Source: Trichodelitschia bisporula (taxonomy: Eukaryota > Ascomycota > Dothideomycetes > Phaeotrichales > Phaeotrichaceae). From it: 64,000 nt of DNA. Made by a program: the position numbers and the translations under genes. Position 1 is the stretch's first letter; every line of letters begins with the position of its first letter. Below the pieces are notes generated by a model. The model searched no databases. It was given only the letters and a program-made list of their open reading frames with translations, and had not been told where the DNA came from. The stretch spans positions 507,933-571,932 of the forward strand of contig ML996692.1 of NCBI GenBank assembly GCA_010356995.1, read 5' to 3'. Positions 1-10,071 of the stretch are shown one piece after another.

Positions 1-666
1 TACCCCGCGCTTGAAATGGACACCACCCCGGCCACGGTACACTACGGTAGAGACAACTGATAAGGATTCGGCACCCTTGGCTCCCGACGCTGGCCCCGCC
101 GGCAGACCTCGTTAGTATTAGAACCCCGCCCTCCGACTGGCTACGGCTCAATCGGATCACCAATTCGCAGCGTCATTTGGAAGTGTCAACCGTTATTTTC
201 GTAACAATAAATTTGTGAGCCGAAAAATCAGCAATTGCGGCGGAAGGAGATGTTGGCAAGTGGTCGAGAACTGAAGTCGTCGGAAGCCGTTGCAATGGTT
301 GGTGGATCCAGAATCACCCCATACTACTTCTCAAACGGCCACCTTGTGCTCTCGCTTCCTTCCTGCTGATGCCAATGTGTCCCAGTCCGTACGCATCCAC
401 TTCGATATGCTAACCTTAAGCAAAGAACGAACTCATGAGCACTCATCCAGATGTCAGCAAAATAAGCGGCCAGTTGATAACGCCAGAGTGTACCCGAATG
501 AAAAGTCCCAATTTATCTAGCCGCAAACAAAAGTCCACTCGCTAGTCGTGCCTCATGACTTTCCCGAAACCCAATCCATGCGGGGAAACCGTGTGAATTG
601 CCCAAAACGGCCTACTGATACAAAAGGGTACAGCAAATTCCACATTCTTGTCGACCCGTAATCCCT
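1..666. other. No supported gene; downstream flank of zinc-ribbon gene
   Basis: I see no reading frame here with recognisable protein features. The longest open stretch (290-520, plus strand, 76 codons) has no domain and no splice partner I could find. The right edge probably holds the 3' untranslated region of the minus-strand zinc-ribbon gene, whose stop codon is at 667-669. Confidence 0.5.
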
Positions 667-1253
667 TTACTTGTATGCCGCCTGGTCTGGGGCGCCGGGG
701 GGAGGCGGAGCGCCGCCACCGCCGTAACCGGGCATCGGAATCTGGTCGCCATGTCCGCCCGTGACGTCCGGCCGGTACCTACAGAGCGTCAGCGCATCAA
801 TGAAATCCTGCCGACGTAGCCACATACTTGATGTCCTGCCAGAAGTTACAGATGGGGCACCCCACTTCTTTCCACGGCTTCAGGGAGAAGGGGATGAGCG
901 GCTAGTCAATGTGATCAGTGTTTATCGCAGCCATCACCTAAAGATGCCATACCACAAAGCAGAAGGTGAACCATTCCCTGCGCCATGTCAGTCGACCGGT
1001 CCTCATGTAACGCAGCAACCGCACACTCACCACCGCTTGTAAACGTGGGCGCTGATGTTGCCGCAGTTCTGGCACTGCACAGTGACATTTTCATACCCCT
1101 TCAGAGCAGAGGTAAAGGCTGCGGCAGTTAGAGGTCAAGTTGCGCGACCACTGGCTTCTGACGTACTGTGTGTTCCTAGCGACGCGCATTAGCTTGCTAC
1201 CTCACCACTGTGACATCATAACGCAGCTTACCACAAGTGAAGAAGAAGAACAT
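667..1253 (-). CDS. Small zinc-ribbon protein (zinc-ribbon 15-like), 106 aa, five exons
   Basis: Joining five exons gives a 106-residue protein that starts MFFFFTC. It has two CxxC pairs, CQNC near residues 23-26 and CPIC near 60-63, which would bind one zinc ion. Between them lies a tryptophan-rich stretch (KRWEWFTFCFVPLIPFSLK), and the tail is GYGGGGAPPPPGAP. This matches small fungal proteins of the zinc-ribbon 15 type, whose role is unknown to me. The start is the ATG at 1251-1253, followed by a GTAAGC donor at 1231. A 25-nt exon at 953-977 encodes EWFTFCFV and has good splice sites on both sides. A final intron splits the K codon before YRPDV. Every join keeps frame, so the model is well supported even though no single open frame is long. 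Function is not inferred beyond zinc binding. Confidence 0.8.
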
Positions 1254-2198
1254 CTTGAAGGGACAGCACCGCAGATACTGTTCAGGTGAAGAGGGGTTTG
1301 AGAGCGGTAGATGGGGTTGATGAGAAGGTGGAGAGCGGGATTCAGTGCGGAGAGTGTACGATGTAACGCAAGTGAATTGCGCGGCAGTCGCGAGAATGCA
1401 ATGAAAGGCCAACCAACCAAGCCCAGCCAGCCAATGCGAAGGCCATCCAGCCCTGCCTGGCCGACAGCAATTGGGGCGCATGCAGCTTGGCTAGACCCTT
1501 GGCGTACGTGGCTGCTCATGAGCGAGAGCTGAATGGCAGAAAGTCATTGCCCCTCTCTCCAACAACTTGGCTAGGATGGATAGCAAGCACCTTTTAACCC
1601 CCCAAATAGTCTTTGCGGCGTATGCGTGTAGCACACACGTTCAAGGCTATGAAACACTCCTCCTGGTTACAACGTCCTCATGCCTAGTTCTAGTCCCAGA
1701 GTCATCAACCCCGTCTCAAGCGCAGTTGGGCAAAATCCAGAGGCACGATTTGACGCTCAAACGTGCATACCACGGCGGTCACGCGAGCCTGTGAGCAACG
1801 TCGGCCCAAGAGCCTCCCGTTCACGACTTCCGATGGAGTGGAAGTACATCGTAAACCGTAGACCATATGCGCACGCCAACATGGGAATCAATCAGTTTGT
1901 ATTATTATACATCAACTCCGCAGCATATATGTGTCCTACACGCAAAAGAAATTCAATGCAAGGTCCCACAGCTCCTGCTCATGTCGCATGATATGCAGTC
2001 CACATTACTCGTTTCGATCAAGAATACAGAAGAAACGAAGCGCATGCTAAATCTACACCGAATCAAATGTTGAACAATCGGCTTCTTGAGGGCATGGACA
2101 TCATCCGAAGACTCCGTCGTCAGAAAGGCGGGCAACACCCTCAAAACAGCTCATCATCACCTAGAGGTGATAGCAAGCGCCGGATCCACGCGTGAGGA
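1254..2198. other. Intergenic: upstream of zinc-ribbon gene, downstream of LC8
   Basis: This stretch separates two minus-strand genes. It should hold the promoter of the zinc-ribbon gene on its left and the 3' end of the dynein light chain gene on its right. Several overlapping short frames occur, but none shows a domain or a splice-consistent extension. Confidence 0.5.
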
Positions 2199-2656
2199 TT
2201 ACTGAGTCTTGAACAGTAATATGGCGCAGTGACCGAGGTAGAAGTAGATGAAGTGCTTGGTTTCGTGCGTGACAAAGCTGCCGAAGTTGCGGCCGACAAT
2301 ACAATGCCAGGTGGCACCCTTACGCGTGTCGAACTGCATAAGAGGTCAATATCAACGGGATATATCAGCAAGAAATAGCAAACCTCTTTCTTGATGAACT
2401 GAGCAATGTCCTTCTCGATGTTGAACTTGCCCATGGCCTCTTGCGCTAGGGGAAGCATCAGCGACGTGACTATCAACAACAACATACGCAAAATACATAC
2501 CGACTTCGACAGCCTCGGCCTGCATCTCTTCCGTCATATCTACCGCTTTGATTTGGGCTATTAGAATATTAGCATGTAATACTTTTGGGTACACTCAGAT
2601 CACGATATCTTACCCTCGAGTTTGTCGGCCTCCTTCATAGGAGTATCTGCCGGCAT
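2199..2656 (-). CDS. nudG: Cytoplasmic dynein light chain LC8 type, 98 aa
   Basis: Four exons join into a 98-residue protein matching the LC8 family (DYNLL1, Dyn2, Aspergillus NudG) over its whole length. Hallmarks in order are [32 protein letters not shown], the core [19 protein letters not shown] and the final strand [19 protein letters not shown]8 forms a homodimer that binds short linear peptides in the dynein intermediate chain and in many other proteins, including nuclear pore components. The start ATG at 2654-2656 gives [22 protein letters not shown], with an intron after codon 14 and others after EVEV and KKE. The gene is divergent from mrd1, 373 bp away. The family assignment is certain; the symbol follows the Aspergillus name. 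Confidence 0.95.
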
Positions 2657-3029
2657 TTTGAAAGTCGGATGTTATTGAAATTCGGGGGGGTGGGGGTGGA
2701 CTGCGATGTACACCAAAGTTGCCAGGCAGCTGTTTGTCAAAAGGAGAGAGACCTGGATTATGCGCAAAGAAGAGGAGAGAAGGGAGGTCAGTGGTTGCTT
2801 AAGATCTGCAGCCAACCCGTGAGCTTTTCTTCTCCTTTCGAGGACTCCCAGGGAAGGTGCCGCACCGTGTGCCTGGCGCTCTCCCAGGCGGGGCAAGCCA
2901 GGTGTGAACGGAGCTCCTTATCCTTGCAGGCTTGGCAGCAGGGCGGGACTCCAAAAAAATTTGATGCAACCTTTTGCAAACCCATCACATCCCAAATTCC
3001 CCAATCTGTCTCCTGCCTAAGTCATCAGG
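2657..3029. promoter_or_regulatory. Divergent promoter region between LC8 and mrd1
   Basis: The start codons of the minus-strand LC8 gene and the plus-strand mrd1 gene are 373 bp apart and face away from each other, so this interval must hold both promoters and both leaders. I see no unmistakable TATA box. A run of G around 2684-2698 and an A-rich tract near 2955 are the only obvious composition features. Confidence 0.55.
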
Positions 3030-5765
3030 ATGGAGTCTTCCCGCATCTTCGTACGCAATCTGCCGCTGAGCATGAAAGAGGATGAGTTCAAGACTCACTT
3101 TGCTCAACAAGCCCCCATCACCGACGCAAAATTCATCGGACACAGGCGGATAGGATATATCGGCTACCGCACTCCCGAAGATGCTTCCAAAGCCGTGAAG
3201 TTCTTCAACAAGTCCTTCATTCGCATGTCCAGGATTGGCGTTGAGCTAGCTCGACCTGTAAGGTCTTCCTACCTTTCTATTGCCCGGGGGGAAACTGTTG
3301 CTAACACCCGCAGGTAGCCGACGGCTCCTTGAACACGAAGAAGCACGAACATGAAAAGGCCCAGATCCAGCAGCGATCTAAATCTGGAGCTGCATGTGTG
3401 GCAGAAAGCCCTCCGAATCCCTTGAAGCGCAAGCGGAATGTTGCCACAGAAGAACAGGACCCCCAACTTAAGGAGTATCTTGGTGTCATGCAAGCCCCCT
3501 CTAAGTCCAAAACATGGGCCAACGACATGATGGATGGCATAGATGAGGTTCAATCCACCACTGTACCGCTGGTACTCTCGGCCGAGGCCGGACCTGAAAG
3601 TGACGACGAGTACCAGACCGTGCCGAAGAAAGCGAAGCGGGCTGTCTCTGATGGAGAGGAAGAGGTCCCAGCGCAGTTGGCTGTACCGCAAAGAACCGAA
3701 ACTGCGGGAAACCGGGAACAGGCTACAGTAGAACAGCGGAAGCCGACTGATGAGACTGACGATGACTGGCTTCGGTCACGAACGAGCAGACTGCTCGATC
3801 TTGTGGACGAGGACGGTGAGCTGCCCGTGAGGGGTAAGCCTCTTGCTGAGCAATCTAATGAGTCTGCCGGGCCGATTGCCCAGACTGTGCAACCAGAAAC
3901 CGAAGCCGAAGAGGCGTCCGCCCCCACCAATGCCGATGAGGAGAAAATACGCGGCACTGCACGACTTTTCCTGCGTAACCTGCCGTATTCCGTTTCGGAA
4001 GATGACTTACGGGACAGGTTCTGCCTTTTTGGACAAGTTGAAGAGGTAGGAAGCTTCTTTCATTTATTCCCATACTTTCGTGATGAGCCCTGATAGGGAC
4101 AACTTATGCTTCGCAGTTGATGTTACCCAGGGAGAAAATTTTAGTAGATGCTTCTCATGTTCTGAATCCTATTTCACCATTCTGTCTTGCAGCTATCATG
4201 GATTTTCCACCACTGACATTGGATTAGGTTCACGTCCCCTTGGACAGCACTGGCAAGGCGAAGGGCTTTGCGTACATCCAGTTTGTTAGCGCCGAGCACG
4301 CCGTAGAGGCCTTCAACAGCATGGACGGCACCATATTCCAGGGCAGATTGCTCCACATACTGCCAGCAACGAAGAGGCGGGAAAACAAGCTCGACGAGTT
4401 TGAAGTTTCTAAACTGCCTGTTAAAGCGCAAAAGCAAATACGGCGCAAAGCTGAAGCGGCGTCATCGACATTCAACTGGAATGCCCTGTATATGAATGTG
4501 AGTTAATGGTGCCCTAAGACGGGCCGTACTAATGCAAGCAGGCCGATGCCGTCATGTCCTCAATATCATCTCGTCTCGGCATCGACAAATCGGAGCTGCT
4601 AGATGCAACGTCCTCGGATGCCGCCGTGAAGCAAGCCCTGGCCGAAACCCACATTATTCAAGAGTCGAAGAACTACTTTGCTGAGAATGGTGTAGATCTC
4701 GAAGCCTTCAAGGCCAAAAAGCGGGGCGACACGGCCATCCTGATAAAGAACTTCCCCTTTGGTACGACTCCCGACGAATTGAGGAAACTATTTGAGGAAC
4801 ATGGCACAATCACGCGGTTCTTGATGCCCCCAACGGGTACGATTGCCATTGTGGAGTTTGCTCAAGCACCTCAGGCGCGGTCTGCATTCAAGTCCTTGGC
4901 CTACCGTAAAATCAAAGACTCAATCCTCTTCCTTGAACCGGCGCCGAAGGACCTGTTCAGTGGCGCTCCCAAACCACAGGCTGTCGCTCCCCAAATTGAA
5001 TCAAGAACCGTGGCGCCCAAGCTGTCCACTACCGAGCTGCTGCAGCCCGAAGAAGAGGCTGCAGTCATCAATACGAGCACCCTCTTTGTCCGCAATCTCA
5101 ATTTCACCACCACAACCGACCGTCTCAAGGAGGTATTCTCACCGCTTGATGGGTTCCTGTCCGCTCAAGTCAAAACGAAGAAGGATGCGAAGAAGCCCGG
5201 TCAGATACTCAGCATGGGCTTTGGCTTCCTCGAATTCCGTACGAAGCAGCAAGCCCAAGCTGCCCTCGCTGCCATGGACGGCTGCGTTCTGGAAGGTCAC
5301 AAATTGGAAATCCGGGCGTCGCAAAAGGCTCTGGATGCGGCGGAGGAGCGCCGCAAGGACGACAAGGCTAAAGCCTCAGCTCGCCAAGGCACTAAGATCA
5401 TCATCAAAAATTTGCCCTTTGAGGCTTCAAAGAAGGAAGTCCGTGCGCTCTTCGGCGAATTCGGGCAACTTCGGTCGGTCAGAGTGCCGAAGAAGTTTGA
5501 CAGCTCAACCAGAGGCTTTGCTTTTGCAGAGTTTACGACTCCGCGTGAAGCTGCCAATGCAGTGGATGCACTCCGGAATACGCATTTGCTCGGTCGCAAA
5601 CTCGTGTTGGAGTTCGCTGCCACCGAGCCGGAAGACGCCGAAGCTGTCATCGAACAAATGCAGAAGAAGGTTGGCTCCCAGACTAACAAAATCATGGCGC
5701 AGAAACTCATGGGCACGGGCCGAAAGAAATTTAACGTTGCAGGAGATGGGCAGGAAGAAACATAG
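3030..5765 (+). CDS. mrd1: Multiple RNA-binding domain protein Mrd1, five RRMs, 817 aa
   Basis: Four exons (3030-3257, 3314-4045, 4228-4497, 4542-5765) total 2454 nt. RRM1 begins at the N-terminus (RIFVRNLP) and is followed by an acidic, lysine-rich linker of about 200 residues. RRM2 (RLFLRNLPYSVSEDDLRDRF) is interrupted by the 182-nt second intron and resumes with GKAKGFAYIQFV. Three more RRMs follow (TAILIKNFPF, TLFVRNLNF, KIIIKNLPFEA). Order and length match yeast Mrd1, a nucleolar factor that binds the 35S pre-rRNA and U3 snoRNA region and is needed for 18S rRNA processing. In the last RRM the RNP1-like element is RGFAFAEF. The protein ends in a basic stretch (KLMGTGRKKF), as is usual for the family. 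The ATG is the first in frame and starts directly before RRM1. Confidence 0.95.
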
Positions 5766-6444
5766 TTGCAAGGGCGAAATCGAAAGTTCCGAGGTGGTTC
5801 TTGGCTCCTTGCTTCACCCTTTGTCGTTCATCCCCCGTGCGCGCTCCCTCAGTATTCAAGCAGGATTTCCGCTCTAAGGACCGATTCCTCGGCATGCAGA
5901 ATCCCTCCGCCAGGGATATCTTCACACCTCCTACGACACAAACCTCACATGCTCTCTCTCATCTGTCCCACGGTCGTCCTCCTTGAACATCCTCCCAGCA
6001 TTCCATATGTTCAAGGGAAGACAACCATTTGATTGCAAAATTCTCAACTTCACCCACCTTGAATTAAACAGTTTTTCTCGCTAGCGACCAATCTTTGCAC
6101 ATCTTGTAGTCGAGATGGCTAGGCCGGGCGCCCTTGCATGTAGAGCCTGAGTTCGAGGTCTTTGTAAGTACCACAGCTAGCATCAATGCGAACGATTATC
6201 ATGTGCTACTTCTCCGCAGTGGTGATGGTGTGTGGCTGAGTCCTGTTCCATGCCCTTGATACCGGCTTCATGTCCCAAGGAACGACCCTCCTACCTCGCC
6301 CTTCATACCATGATACATTGGTATAAACACTTCAGCATTCCCCAGGCCCACATTTCTCTCCCGGCCATTCCTTTCCTTTGAGTCCAACTCTTCTACGTTC
6401 CTTTCTCGCTTTACTCTGCGCGCATTGCGTTCCCTCCTCGAAAA
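5766..6444 (+). promoter_or_regulatory. mrd1 3' region and leader of the TEA factor
   Basis: The first part is the downstream region of mrd1. The second part probably includes the leader of the TEA-domain gene. It contains a short upstream ORF at 6115-6150 and a plausible leader intron at 6164-6219 (GTAAGT donor, CCGCAG acceptor). From about 6340 the DNA is pyrimidine-rich, as is common just upstream of fungal start codons. Transcript ends cannot be seen from sequence. Confidence 0.4.
6115..6150 (+). promoter_or_regulatory. Candidate uORF upstream of the TEA-domain gene
   Basis: An ATG at 6115 opens an 11-codon frame (MARPGALACRA) that ends at TGA 6148-6150, some 295 nt before the chosen start. 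Just after it lie a GTAAGT donor at 6164 and a CCGCAG acceptor ending at 6219. If the transcript starts further upstream, this could be a translational control element like those known in other fungal developmental regulators. That the transcript covers it is inference. Confidence 0.3.
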
Positions 6445-8431
6445 ATGCACATTCTCAGTCCAACCCCGCCTTCTTCTTCCGATCCACGAGCAATGGATCA
6501 TCGCGTCCTGCCATCCAACGACCCCTCTCTGCCCGACCACCTCACTCTCCCCACCTCTGGCGTTCCGCAGCGCGTACTTCAGGAACGCAGTGGCAACCGG
6601 CAGGATGAGCTCGCACACAGCGAGCACCACATCAGAGAGATGAAGCAGTCTTCACACTCGTCCGAGAATGAGATCACATCCCATACCCGCCGGTCCACCA
6701 ACCCATTCTCGTTGCGTCATCGCAGCGAGGCTGACATTCTCGAAGAGACAAACCGCCTCTACAATGCTTGCATGGAAGTGCCAGAGTTCCGCGAGTATCG
6801 CCAGGGTCAGCAGTGCCGCCAGCGGGGGAGCAAGCAGCAAATATGGCCGGATAGGGTCGAGCTGGCGTTTATGCGAGGTATGCTCTTTCACCCAGCGTAG
6901 CAGAGGTCGGAGCCTGACGACAGCCAACAGCAATTGTCATCTATCCGCCCATCGGGAAGGGCAAGGTCCTCCTCCCTTTCGATGACAAGGGCCTAGGCCG
7001 CAACGAGCTCATCGCGGACGCCATCAAGAAATATTGCGGCGTAGATCGAAACCGCAAGCAAATCTCCAGCCATCTGCAAGTGTTGAAGACTAAGTTCAAA
7101 GACAACCAATACGGTTCGTTCTCCACTCGTCCTACGTCCCTCTCCTAACAGCCTCAGTGCTCTCCCGCCTCGGCAACCCCAATGAACGCTACTTCCGCAA
7201 AACCAAGCACCGCGCCTCAGGCGGGCGCTCCCGGCGCCCCATTCCTTCTTCCCCTCCCATCACCCCATCAGCGCCCCTCTACACCCCCTCCGACTTCCAA
7301 ATGTTCATCACCGACGCTTCGCACCCCGCAGACGCCCAGATAATCCACTACTTCACCTCCTTCCGCCCCTCCCCCCGCCAACCCGACCTCCACCTCCCCT
7401 CAAGCGCCCACCTCCCTTCCCTCCTCCCGCACCTCAGCCCCAACCTCACCACCCCCCCACCCCCCACCGCCCAAGTACTCTTCGCCCACGCCTCCCTCTC
7501 CCTCCCCCCCTTCCCCCTCCCTAAAGGCTCCACCTCCCTAGGCATCCAATTCGAGCTCGCACCCCACCCCTCCCTCTCCTCCTACACCGATTTCCGCGCC
7601 ACAGCCCGCTTCTCCCAAAACGGCCACCCGGAGCAGGATATCATGGCCCGCGTCGACCGCAACCCCAAACAACCCTCCCGCCTCGTCAACATCCACTTCG
7701 GGTCCGACTTCTGGGCTCGCCGCTTCATGGCCCGGGCAATGGGTCTCGCGGGCCGCCTTGCGTGCCGCGCCGATGGCGCCGCTCAGGCGCTGCACGAGGC
7801 TGTGGCTGCGCTTGGGGCGGTGCAGTGCCTCGAGGGCTTGCGCGACGGGGTGTGGGAGACGCTGTTGCTTGTGTACTGGCGCTTCGAGCTTGCGGAACCG
7901 GGGCGGAAGGGCGAGGCGAGCTGGCGGGGCGTGGTGTTCCGGGACAGCGGGGCGGCGGGTGCGGGGGCTGAGGGGGATAAACTGGAGCTCGATGAGTTGC
8001 CGGAGGGGTTTGAGTGTGAGCCTGGGGCGCAGTTTGCGGAGCTTAATTTTGATCCTGGGTTGGATGTTGTGGGCTTGGGGTTGCCGGGTGGGGAGGGGTT
8101 GTACGGGGTTGATATCCAGGGCGGGGATATGCAGTTGTATGATATGGAGCAGACGGGGTTGGAGGGTGGGGTGGAGTTGGATGGGTTTCCGGCGGGGGCG
8201 GAGGGGGGGGCTGAGGGGTATGATGGGCCATGGCAGGGGGGGTATGCGGCGCCGTATTTTGATACGGGACCTGTGGCAATGGAGCCGACGGGCGATGTAG
8301 GATTTGGGGAAGGGGGGAGTCAGCATCATCATGCTTTTGGCGGGGACGATCAGGGTTGTCATACCGGCGGGGAGATGCCGCAGGAGTTTATGGGGCAAAC
8401 TCTGCCGGGACTTGAGATGTCACAGGCATAG
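6445..8431 (+). CDS. TEA/ATTS-domain transcription factor (AbaA/Tec1-like), 629 aa
   Basis: Three exons (6445-6877, 6931-7113, 7158-8431) sum to 1890 nt. The TEA DNA-binding domain spans roughly residues 132-205, from WPDRVELAFMRAI through GRNELIADAIKKYCG to the recognition-helix segment RNRKQISSHLQVLK. Both introns fall inside or at the edge of this domain and keep frame exactly. Downstream, about 130 residues are proline- and serine-rich; the C-terminal 200 residues are glycine- and acid-rich and look like a disordered activation region. TEA factors in fungi (AbaA, Tec1) control conidiation or filamentation by binding CATTCY-like sites. This protein diverges from AbaA in the first TEA helix region (IVIYPPIGKGKVLLPF), so it may be a second TEA paralogue. 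A later in-frame ATG at 6493 is an alternative start. Confidence 0.85.
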
Positions 8432-8662
8432 GCGCTAGAGATACCTCTTTTGTATTGTTTCTGGGAGGATTGTAGGACTAGGGATTGGAGCTACATTAAT
8501 ACAGTAATCGAGAGACTCGAAATCTTGTTCGCTTTGATGCAGAGGCCCGTCCTTATTCCAACGCTTCGTTCCGTAGCCATCCAATCATCTCTGTTTTACT
8601 CAAACCAGATGATATGGGAAAGCAGCTCGACCGTCATCGAGAAAGCCACCCTATGCGTGAAC

Positions 8663-10071
8663 TTAAATGAGAGGAGGCATGCCTTCACGCGCCATCCGCT
8701 CTTCGAGATCCTTCATGTACTTTTCGAGAAAGTCAAGGCACAACTTCGCACACGCTTCTTTGGCGGCCTTCTGGCCGTAGACATGACGGACAAGACCAAC
8801 CGGTCGGTCACCGTTGATCCAGTCGGTTTGCAGAAAGTAAGCACCACCGGAGTAGATGTGCCCATTCTCGGCAGTCATCTTAAACACCGGAGGGGGGATG
8901 CCACACTTCTGGCAGAAAGCTTCGTACACTCAGTTACACAATGTAAAGGCTGGGGGAGGGTTCTTGACTTACCTCTAAGCCTCTCCACACTAGTCCCGCT
9001 ATGAGGTACGACTCGAGAGATATAGACATTGTCATTGACAGGTGGTTTTGACTTTTTCGAGACATAATCGTCTCCCACATGACCTTGTTCCTTCAGCCAC
9101 ATCAGAGCCAGACGCGCTGCGTTCTGTCGAGCCTCCTTCTTCGTCTTGAACGGCTCCGTTTTGTCCCCAAATAAATCAGGAAAGTTACTGGCCCGGACTT
9201 CGGATGAGAATCTAGGACCGACGTTGTAATCCTGCCACACGGGGAGCGGGGCTCTGCTGGCCTGGCAGTACTCTAAACCTCTGTTAACTTCTGGGCATTT
9301 GGGGTATATCCCTCGTGTACATATGTACTTACCGACCAGTTTGCCCATCCAGTTCATGGTATCGGTGTTCTCAGACGAGCATGGTGATCCAGGATCATCT
9401 ACGATGCCTAGAGCTTCGAGTCCAATCTTCGCAACCGCCTCCTTGGCTTCCTTCTTGTTCTTCGCCAGTCCACCTGTGACTTCCCTCTCTCCTAACGTCA
9501 AGGAAGCTGTGAATCCGTCTCCTTGCGCTTCGAACTTGAAGTCTAGCGGCATTCCCTTCCTCTGTGCGATATGGTGCAATCTGACAACCGCCGACTCGTG
9601 TGCGATTTTCTTGAAGTAATCATTGGTCTCGGCCGGTGGCAAGCTCTTGAAGTATTCGACACCCTGCGTCGCAACTGCGCGCTTCGCATCCTTCTTGCCG
9701 CGGAACGGGCCAGGAGCGTTGAAGACCGTCCCCTCACCCAGCGTCAAGGACGCGCCGTAGACAACGCCCCCCAAAGCCGCATAGTCCACAGACCGCGTAG
9801 TTGTGTACTCAAAAACCGGGCGGATTCCACGACGATTCGTTATAGTAGTCAGCTCCGATACTGGATCCGCTGCACCTGGGGAGGCAGAGTCGCCGATCGG
9901 GATGGGCTCCGGGCCCTTGGGTTTATGAACCTCGTTGACGCTGACAGGAATGTCAGCTGACACATTGATAGATTTAGAAATGCGCTCGGCTTCCTTCTCC
10001 ACGAAGGTCTCGTACGCGTATTTCAAGCCTGGAATGCGGTGCTTAGCGGACGCATCGGTGGGGGTTGACAT
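8663..10071 (-). CDS. Protein with about four double-stranded-RNA-binding domains, about 434 aa
   Basis: The start ATG at 10069-10071 opens MSTPTDASAKH. dsRBD-like units follow one another. Unit 1 ends in FRGKKDAKRAVATQGVEYF; unit 2 runs from DYFKKIAHESAVVRLHHIAQ to KNKKEAKEAVAKIGLEAL; unit 3 has LEYCQASRAPLPVW and KKEARQNAARLALMWLKEQG; unit 4 has YEAFCQKCGIPPPVF and KAAKEACAKLCLDFLEKYM. The conserved K-K-x-A-K/R helix of dsRBDs recurs in each. I infer a frame-preserving 60-nt intron at 9273-9332, because removing it gives NWMGKLVEYCQ, a normal first helix for unit 3. A second intron precedes VYEAFC. No RNase III, helicase or deaminase domain is present, so this is a pure binding protein whose RNA target is unknown. 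It converges with the TEA gene; the two stop codons are 231 bp apart. Confidence 0.8.
9273..9332 (-). other. Inferred frame-preserving intron in the dsRBD gene
   Basis: On the minus strand the segment starts GTAAGT, holds a GTTAAC branch-like element and ends TTTAG. It is 60 nt long with no stop in frame, so a simple open-frame search keeps it as 20 extra residues. Splicing it out restores the usual dsRBD helix spacing (LVEYCQ). The alternative acceptors at GCCCAG and AACAG fit less well. Confidence 0.7.

Noticed and set aside
4843-5877. 344-codon frame overlapping mrd1 exon 4
   Set aside because: It is an out-of-frame shadow rich in Arg and Ser; the other frame encodes three RRMs.
7538-8398. 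286-codon minus-strand frame inside the TEA gene
   Set aside because: It is the antisense shadow of the skewed exon 3; the plus strand carries the TEA-domain protein.
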